Shown here piece by piece: positions 57,601 to 64,000 of a stretch of DNA of 64,000 nucleotides (the stretch's first letter is position 1; the number at the start of each line of letters is the position of its first letter). Both the position numbers and the translations under genes were made by a program. Under the pieces are notes generated by a model. It was given only the letters and a program-made list of their open reading frames with translations, made no database searches and was not told where the DNA came from. Source of the DNA: Apus apus (Eukaryota; Chordata; Aves; Apodiformes; Apodidae); NCBI RefSeq assembly GCF_020740795.1, contig NC_067295.1, positions 1,922,501 to 1,986,500 of the forward strand, read 5' to 3'.

Positions 57601-60039
57601 GAGAATGCACACAGGCAAAAAAAATAGAAATAAAATTAAGAATTAATATTAGAGATACAGAAGAGCTCCTAGATGCTTATAAACCAAGGATAATATAATT
57701 ATTTGAGAGTTCAGAAAGAATTCTGCTTTACTTCCTTGGGATACTACATGAATGTCAGTTAACTCAAATCTACAGCATCCCTGCATAGAATAAGCCCAGT
57801 TTCTAAGTGGTAAGTGCTGAACCAGGAGGTCTGACTAAAGAAACATGAGATGCCTGTGACCAGATAACCAACCTTCCTCCTCCTGGGAGTCCCATTGGCA
57901 GAAGTTGGACAGAAGAAGTAATGAATACTGGAAATGAAATGCAAATGAGCTATTTCTGAGTAGGTGAAGGAAAAGGCAGAAGGTGCCCTGGAGGTGCTGA
58001 CTTGCTGCTTTGCCCCAGGAGGTCAGCATTCCTCCATGGGTATCACTATCTAGTAAGGAGCAAATGGGCGTATTATATACGGGCATATATATTTTGCAAT
58101 AGTAATTGCAAAAAAGAGCATTACAATTTTCTTGTCCAACCCCCTTTCCCTCCCTCAGCTCCCCTGGATGAGAGCAGCCATGAGGTGCCACCAACAATGA
58201 GGTGGGAATTTCTCTCTTATTGCTTTAGACCACAGGGCTGGGAGAGTACATGGAGTAATTAATTTTGACTTACAGAAGCTGTATTAAATTGGATAGAAAT
58301 GGGTGAAAATAGGATTAGGAATGGAGTTTAGCCAAGAGCAAACAGAATTAAAACTCTCTAAGAGCAGGTCAACACAGCTGATAGCCTTGATGCAATGAAA
58401 GCAGACAGCTTGGGACACTACTGAGTAGTGTAATGGCAGAAATTGTAACCTGCCTAGTGCCCACCTTGATCAGGGGAATTAGAAAACAAAAAGTGATTGT
58501 TGTTGTTGTTGTTGTTGTTGTATTTCTGGCCTCTCTATCTGGTCTCAGCTTTCTGTCTTCCAAGGATTAATTTGGAAACAATTGTGCAGAACAAGCAAGA
58601 GTCTCCATAAACCCCAGTTCATCTAAATGTGCTCAGTGCTTTCAACACATGCACTGAAATCTAATTAGTACAGGATTATGCTTGTCAGAAATAATAAAAA
58701 ATTGAAGGATCCTTAACATGAAAACCAACTCCTCTCCCTGAAAAGCCTTCTCAGAAAATACAAAGACAAACCAGACTCAGGACATTTGCTTCCACCAGCT
58801 GGGGCCACTTCTGCAGTGGTGTAAATCCACATGACTCCACCGATGACAGTCTCTGTCCACTGTCAGGTGTGTAGAAATACTTGGGCTGGAGGGCCTGGCT
58901 TAATCCAGGTGTGCTGCCATGGAATAAAGACCCACAGCTCTGGCTGCCATCAGTCTGGAATCTTGTTTGACCTCTCTGGCACAGTTGGTCAAAGTCTCAA
59001 GTGCTTTTCCCATTCCTTTCTCCCAGTGTAACTCCTGCAGCCTAAACTGCTCTTTTCTTACCACTGTGTAATGCCATGGAGTCAATCCTTGTCTAACCCA
59101 AAGCTGCTGATACCTGAACTTGCTGAGGAATATCTCTAAAAGGTCAAGGTCCAGCCTTTGCATAAGGCTTTTCAGCTTCACCTACCAAAGAATTGATGAG
59201 CGTTAACTACTGAACACAGAGCTTTACATTTCCCTTCTCTCCTGGCTTTGTTAAACAGCCCATCCACAGAAGGTCACAACCAGAGGGTTTGTCAGTGTGT
59301 ACAGTGGCTGCCCAAGGTCCCCTTTCATGTGGGAATCCAATTTCTGCAGCTACCGGGAGCTGCACATGAACATGAATTTCGGTTGTTTTCTCTGGGGTTT
59401 CCATGGTTGCTGGCACCCGTTGGTGTCCTTGTTCTAAAGTGGATGCTCCACAAATGTGTTTTCTTTGGTCTGAGGTAGCACATAGTATTGCTAGGAAACC
59501 TCAGAAGTTGGCCAGAGGAGCGGAGCAGTGTGTCGAGGTCCACACGGGGCCACCGCGGGGGTGGGCACCTTCACTGCCCAGAAGGGACATATGCTGGCTC
59601 GGGGCCACCCCCACCTCCCTTTCCCAATGTGCCACGACAATAGCTAACAGGTAATATGGGTGCTCAGGCAAATATGAGAGCATAAGTCGAGGTCTTGGAA
59701 AAACAAACACACTTTAAATATCCCTCTGAAAACCAGCTCCCTAAACCCGAGACGTGCAGAGCGCTGCGCTGGGCCCAGGCTGCCCGGCGCGTTCCCAACC
59801 CCTTTTAATTGCCAGGACCTTTCCTTTCCCTCATTACAGTCTCCTTCTGCAGGTGTTACATCACGTCCCCAGCTGGGAAGATCAAAGCCGGAGCATTGGC
59901 AAGCTCAGCCCAACATTAACTTCATTTCTGCATTAACCCTCCTGAGCAGCCACCCGTGCAGCGTGCCAGGGGCACGGCCTGGGGGGGCTCTGCAGGGACC
60001 CACGCAGGGATAGGGGTGGGGAGGGAGGTAGGGAGGTAC
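54651..60039. other. no gene seen; includes a TTG microsatellite
   Basis: Mixed and AT-rich DNA. An octamer lies at 57939-57946 in an AT-rich setting. No exon, RNA gene or CR1 fragment was recognised. Confidence 0.5.
58497..58520. repeat. (TTG)8 microsatellite
   Basis: Eight uninterrupted TTG units. Confidence 0.95.

Positions 60040-60115
<76 letters not shown>
60040..60115. repeat. (ATAG/GATA)19 microsatellite
   Basis: About 76 bp of perfect tetranucleotide repeat, flanked on the left by a related GGGAGGTA pair. It reads as Tyr-Leu-Ser-Ile repeats in open frames, which is an artefact of the repeat. Confidence 0.97.
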
Positions 60116-61560
60116 GTATAGCCCCCAAGGAGACCCTAGAGGTCCTGGGGGCCTGCTGTGTCAGGAGAGGGCACAGGGCCAGGAAGCTCTGGGGTCTGGC
60201 TCAGCTCTCCTGCACTGGTTTTTGTCAGGCAGGATTTGTGCCAGGTCCGGAGGCAGAGCCTGAAGGTCTGCCTGCATTTGCAGGCTGCAGGTGAGAGGCA
60301 GGATTATCCCCAAACGGCACAAAGAGCAGAGTTGCGGGGAGCGCGGGGTCAGAGCCCTGCTCTGCCACTGACGCCTCTGGTGGCCTCTGCCATGTCCCTT
60401 AGCACTGGGGGTCTCCAAGTTCTGTGACCACAGGGAGGAGGTCATGCACAGTGTGGGTGTTGCACAGAGCAGAGATGCTGCACTTCACGCCACTGGACAT
60501 GCTGCTGGGCAGGATGCCTGGGGACACGTCAGACCAAATGCTCCCCTATGTCCAAGGTCATTCTCAGCCCTCAAACCTGGCCTCAAGTCTTGCAGTCTAG
60601 TGGTGGTAGTTTTCAGAATTCCCCAGTTGTGCTTTGTGCAGAGGTGTTGGTGGTTGTGCCACACAGTCAAGGACATAGGTCCCTTCCCAACATCTTGGAA
60701 GCAAAGCCAAGTCCTCCCCCAGCATGGCACAGCGGAGGATGCCAGGACTTGGCCCTTTCTTTTGCTGCAATGCAAGAGGAAGGGGATAATGTGATTTTTT
60801 AAATCTTGACAGCATCTCATTACTGGAAGTCAGTTTAGATCTCTGCCAGCCTGCCTTTCCTTCCTCTGCACAGCATTTTGCCTCCTCCCCAGAAGGTAAC
60901 AGTATCTCCTCCTTAGGCATGCATTCCTTTCTAATAAGGTATTATGCCTCTATTTATATGCATCTTAGGTGCAGTCTGAGGCAGCTGCTTCTCTCCAGGG
61001 CCCTGGGTGAGGAGCAGAAAATCAAATTCAGCCTGGAATGTGCGGGTGCACTTAGACATCTGCAGCCAGCCAGGGTCAGCCCTTCCCCTGCACATCTCCA
61101 ACAGTGAGATGATGCTCCTCTGCCTTGGGGCTGGCCTGGCTCACTGCTCTCTTTGGGGTCCTACCAGCAGCAGGTGAACCAGGTGTGTAGACCCAGGACT
61201 GTGGGAGTTTTTCTGTGCTGAGAAGGTGCTTGCAGAGACCTGGCTCATCTCAGCAACCCACCACAGCAGGGTCAAGGCTTCCAAAGGATTGGCCTATGCC
61301 ATGGATTCAGGGTTTTGGCTGTTCCCAACTGGCTGTGCATGGTTTGCAGGGCAGATGTCTAGGTGTCCTGTCTCTGCCCCCCTGCTTGGTATCACTCCCT
61401 TGCTCCACCATCCAGCACCACCGTGACAAATGCAACACAAGGGCCCAGCTGGTCTGAACTGAAATCGTGCATTTCTGCAGCCCTTTTTGGATTCAGTTAT
61501 TAGAGACTGGACTGCTTGACTCTGCCAAATTTCTGTAATGATTTTTGAGGCAAACAAGTT
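60116..61560. other. no gene seen
   Basis: Mixed, moderately GC-rich sequence without recognisable features. Confidence 0.5.
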
Positions 61561-61775
61561 TTAGAAACATAGAATAGCATCATAAAATAGAATTATAGAA
61601 TCATTTTGGTTAGAAAAGACCAAAAGATCACCAAATCCCAACACTTAACCCAGAACTGCTAGGGCCACCACTGACCCATGTCCCTCAGCACCACATCTAC
61701 ACAGCTTTTAAATCCCTGCTGGGATGGTGACTCCACCCCTGCCCTGGGCAGCCTGGCCCAGGGCCTGACACCCCT
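61561..61775 (-). mobile_element. CR1 LINE 3' fragment, different subfamily (- orientation)
   Basis: The + strand begins with repeated ATAGAAT/CATAGAAT-type words, then AAAAGACCAAAAGATCACCA, ACCACTGACCCATGTCCCTC, CACCACATCTACACAGCTTT and GGGATGGTGACTCCACCCCT. The internal sequence differs from the other three fragments and matches a separate avian CR1 subfamily type. Confidence 0.88.
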
Positions 61776-62159
61776 TCCTCCTCATGGGGGGGTCTTGGGC
61801 CATTCTTAACAGTGAGCAGCATTTGCAGGATGAAGCTATAGCTCCACAAGGACAACATGAGGTCGCTCTGCTCTGCTGTTTAGCTTCTCCCCAGGCTAAA
61901 ATCCCAACCTTGAGAAAGTCCAGGTGGTTTTTGCTGCTGGCCTTAATGAATGCCATGCTCCCACCTGGTCCTTCAGCTTCTACAAAGGCCGTGTTTAACC
62001 TGAAACATGACTTTTGTCCTTCAAAACTGGTGGACACGGCCTTTCCCTCCCACATTGCTAGTGGTGGGGGGCTCTCAGGAGACTCACACCTGCACCACAG
62101 CTGGGGTCGGGGCAGGGAGAGGCTGTGCCAGGGCAGGGCAGCCCAGGGCTCGTCAAGCA
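61776..62159. other. no gene seen
   Basis: Mixed sequence, possibly the degraded extension of the CR1 fragment at its left edge. Confidence 0.4.
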
Positions 62160-62520
62160 GCTAATTAATGGCCTGGCTGCTGTTGTGGGAGCTCAGGGCT
62201 GCTCCTCCCCAGGGTGAGTGGGGCTCTGACATCAGCCCTTCCTCCCTGATTTGTTCTTGTTCAGCCAGCACTAATGAGCCTGAACTCTGAACCTCCCCAG
62301 GAGAGGGGGTGACCTGCCTCCCTCGGGCCTGACACGGGGGGAATCTGCCTGGGAGGGGGGGCCGGGTTATCTGCCCAGTTCAGGGCCTGGGTTTTCTTTC
62401 CTTGCTGGCTTTATTTGCCATCAGGATCATAACGCAGCCCAGCTGGTGGGGTGGGAGGGAAGGGAGGGGGTGGAAAGTGGCCTGTCTGATTAATTAATTG
62501 GTCACTAGCTACATGCTCCA
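62160..62520. promoter_or_regulatory. candidate conserved non-coding element
   Basis: GC-rich core bounded by CAGCTAATTAATGGCC (62159-62174) and TGATTAATTAATTGG (62487-62501). It includes CAGCACTAATGAGCC, GGGTTATCTGCCC and TTTATTTGCC. No coding frame. Texture-based call. Confidence 0.3.
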
Positions 62521-64000
62521 GCCTCCACCAGGAACTGGTAGATAGCCCTGATTAACCCTTTTGGCACCTGGTGCTCACCCCTGGCACAGCTCTGAGATAA
62601 TCCAGAGGAAAGAGGTGATAAGACAAAGTTTGGTGATATCCTGCTCAGGATGCTGCTGCTGCTTGTGCTCCTCAACAAGTTGGTCCTCACCCCAAGCTGT
62701 TGGGTAGCTAATTCATGGGGGTGGTGACAAGGAGGATGGAGGAAATTGTGGGTTGAGTTAAGAGTCTGTGGTGTTCAGGTGGGCTGGCTGGCAACCCAGG
62801 TACCAGGAGAGGTTCTCTGTTTTGTTTTTTTTTAACAAAACGGTGTAAAAAATACCTTCTAGTTCATTCTGGTCATTCCAAATCCCCATTTCCACCAGAG
62901 TTTTCTTAAATACTGACTTTCTGGAGTGCTTTTATTTTCAAAGGGATTAGTTTACAAGCAGCTAAAGGTGCTGGTTTTGTGTGACAAATAAGTTGCAGCT
63001 TAGCACTGAGCCTGATCTCACCTTTCCAGGAATGAAAACAGCCTTCAGTGCCCTTCAGCTCATTTAAACCCTTCTGATGCAAAGGAACAGGGAGCTGTGC
63101 CTGCCTTTTGTCCTGGCCCTCTCTGGGAGTTGCAAGCTGCAGACAGTGGTAGGAGGGAGCAGGGAATTACTAAGGTGTGCTGTGGATTCTCTGTCACTTA
63201 AAGACTTTAACCCCAGGAGTTTTTCCCAAAGATCTGCTATGGCTCACACGGGGTTTATAAGCTTGGTGTGGAAAGGTATGTCCTGGATTACGTGTGAAGT
63301 CAGGCTTGATGATCCTAATGGCTCTGTCTGGCTGGAAGAGAATATCGTCCCACGTGGGTTTTCCTTCCCTTTCATGTCAGAACGTTCTCAAGGAAGGCTC
63401 ACAGTGGAGGTGAAATGGCAGCTCAACACTGAAGCAGCAAGCTGAGGCAGCAGGGAATGGCTCAGGGGGAAAATCAAAGGGAAGATGTCTTTGTTACCAA
63501 CCCAGCTGCAACTTCCTGCTCTGGCTAGAAAATACCCGAAGAGGTGACTTGTCAGCCGGCTGCGTGTCTTTGCCTTGCCTTGCTTCCCCTTAATAAGTGA
63601 ATAATGAACTTGTAGGGCAAGGGAAAGGTGGAATTCCCAGAAGTTATCTTCCCCAGGTAAGCACAAAGAGAGTCTCTGTCTTTCACCCCTCAGATCCCTA
63701 TAAATAGCTACAGCTTCTCAGTGAAGGTGAGGGCTTCCCTTCACTAAGCATGAGCTATAAACAAGAATTTTGGACAGACTGGCATTCCTGTCAACACCGA
63801 GTCATGCCTTTGGGTTCAGAGGGGTGAGCTGGACCCCGTCCAGAGTCAATGGACTGGTTTCCATCAGGAATATGTTCTTCATAGTTCTCCTTTTTGCTGC
63901 CACAACCTTTAGTCCTTATGATGCCCTGAAGCTCTTCCTCCCCTTGGGGTTTTTGATGTGACGTGGATCTTGTGGCTCTTGCTGTGGTGGAGATTTTGGG
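62521..64000. other. no gene seen at right edge
   Basis: Mixed sequence with a CTATAAATAG motif (63698-63707) and a small inverted repeat after it (GTGAAGG / CCTTCAC, 63721-63744). The next known neighbour, SSTR5, is an intronless receptor gene in vertebrates, and no frame resembling it is present, so it must lie beyond the window. Confidence 0.5.

Noticed and set aside
60040..60128. Tyr-Leu-Ser-Ile repeat protein
   Set aside because: Direct translation of the GATA microsatellite.
22446..64000. SSTR5 or C1QTNF8 expected near SOX8
   Set aside because: No seven-helix receptor-like or C1q-like frame is present; these genes would lie beyond the window.
1..64000. CRISPR arrays, tRNA or rRNA genes, integrated viral genes
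   Set aside because: No direct-repeat/spacer arrays, cloverleaf-type genes, rRNA-like sequence or retroviral coding frames were seen; repeats are CR1 fragments and simple arrays.

Overview
This is a vertebrate nuclear window, almost certainly from a bird. The only fully contained gene is SOX8 on the + strand. Its predicted protein is avian-like, and the interspersed repeats I recognise are CR1 LINE fragments with the 3' end style typical of birds. There are no bacterial-type operons. Nearly all the open frames outside the two genes look like chance frames in non-coding DNA.

Layout. 1-8484 is read as the first intron of LMF1 (- strand). LMF1 coding exon 1 is at 8485-8671, inside a CpG island. 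Just upstream of its start codon lie an alternating GT/GC tract (8704-8858) and an eight-unit 21-bp minisatellite (9058-9225). About 7.8 kb of intergenic DNA separates the two divergently transcribed genes. It holds a duplicated 46-bp block (11251-11296 and 12784-12829), A-rich and T/G-rich low-complexity patches, and an AT-rich, conserved-looking block next to the SOX8 CpG island. SOX8 has three coding exons (16818-17260, 18914-19152, 20090-20826; 472 codons). A canonical-looking promoter (octamer, CCAAT, GC box, TTAAA) lies around 16400-16480, and there are two plausible poly(A) signals (21649 and 22422).

22450-64000 is a gene-poor stretch downstream of SOX8. I find no coding exon in it. 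It holds four CR1 fragments, several microsatellites, one orphan CpG-rich patch (about 36000-36280) and about ten AT-rich blocks dense in homeodomain, octamer or SOX-like words. These blocks look like conserved non-coding elements, but conservation cannot be tested from one sequence. In mammals LMF1 and SOX8 are also divergent neighbours (human 16p13.3), with SSTR5 further downstream, so the order matches known synteny. The downstream desert is a natural place for long-range SOX8 enhancers.

How the genes relate. LMF1 is an ER membrane factor that matures lipases. SOX8 is a SoxE transcription factor acting in neural crest, ear, glia and gonad. They share a neighbourhood, not a pathway. I found no novel coding system, CRISPR array, tRNA or rRNA. 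The most interesting items are regulatory or structural: the tandem arrays at both promoters, an unusual SOX8 intron 1 acceptor, repeated octamer motifs and the orphan CpG patch.
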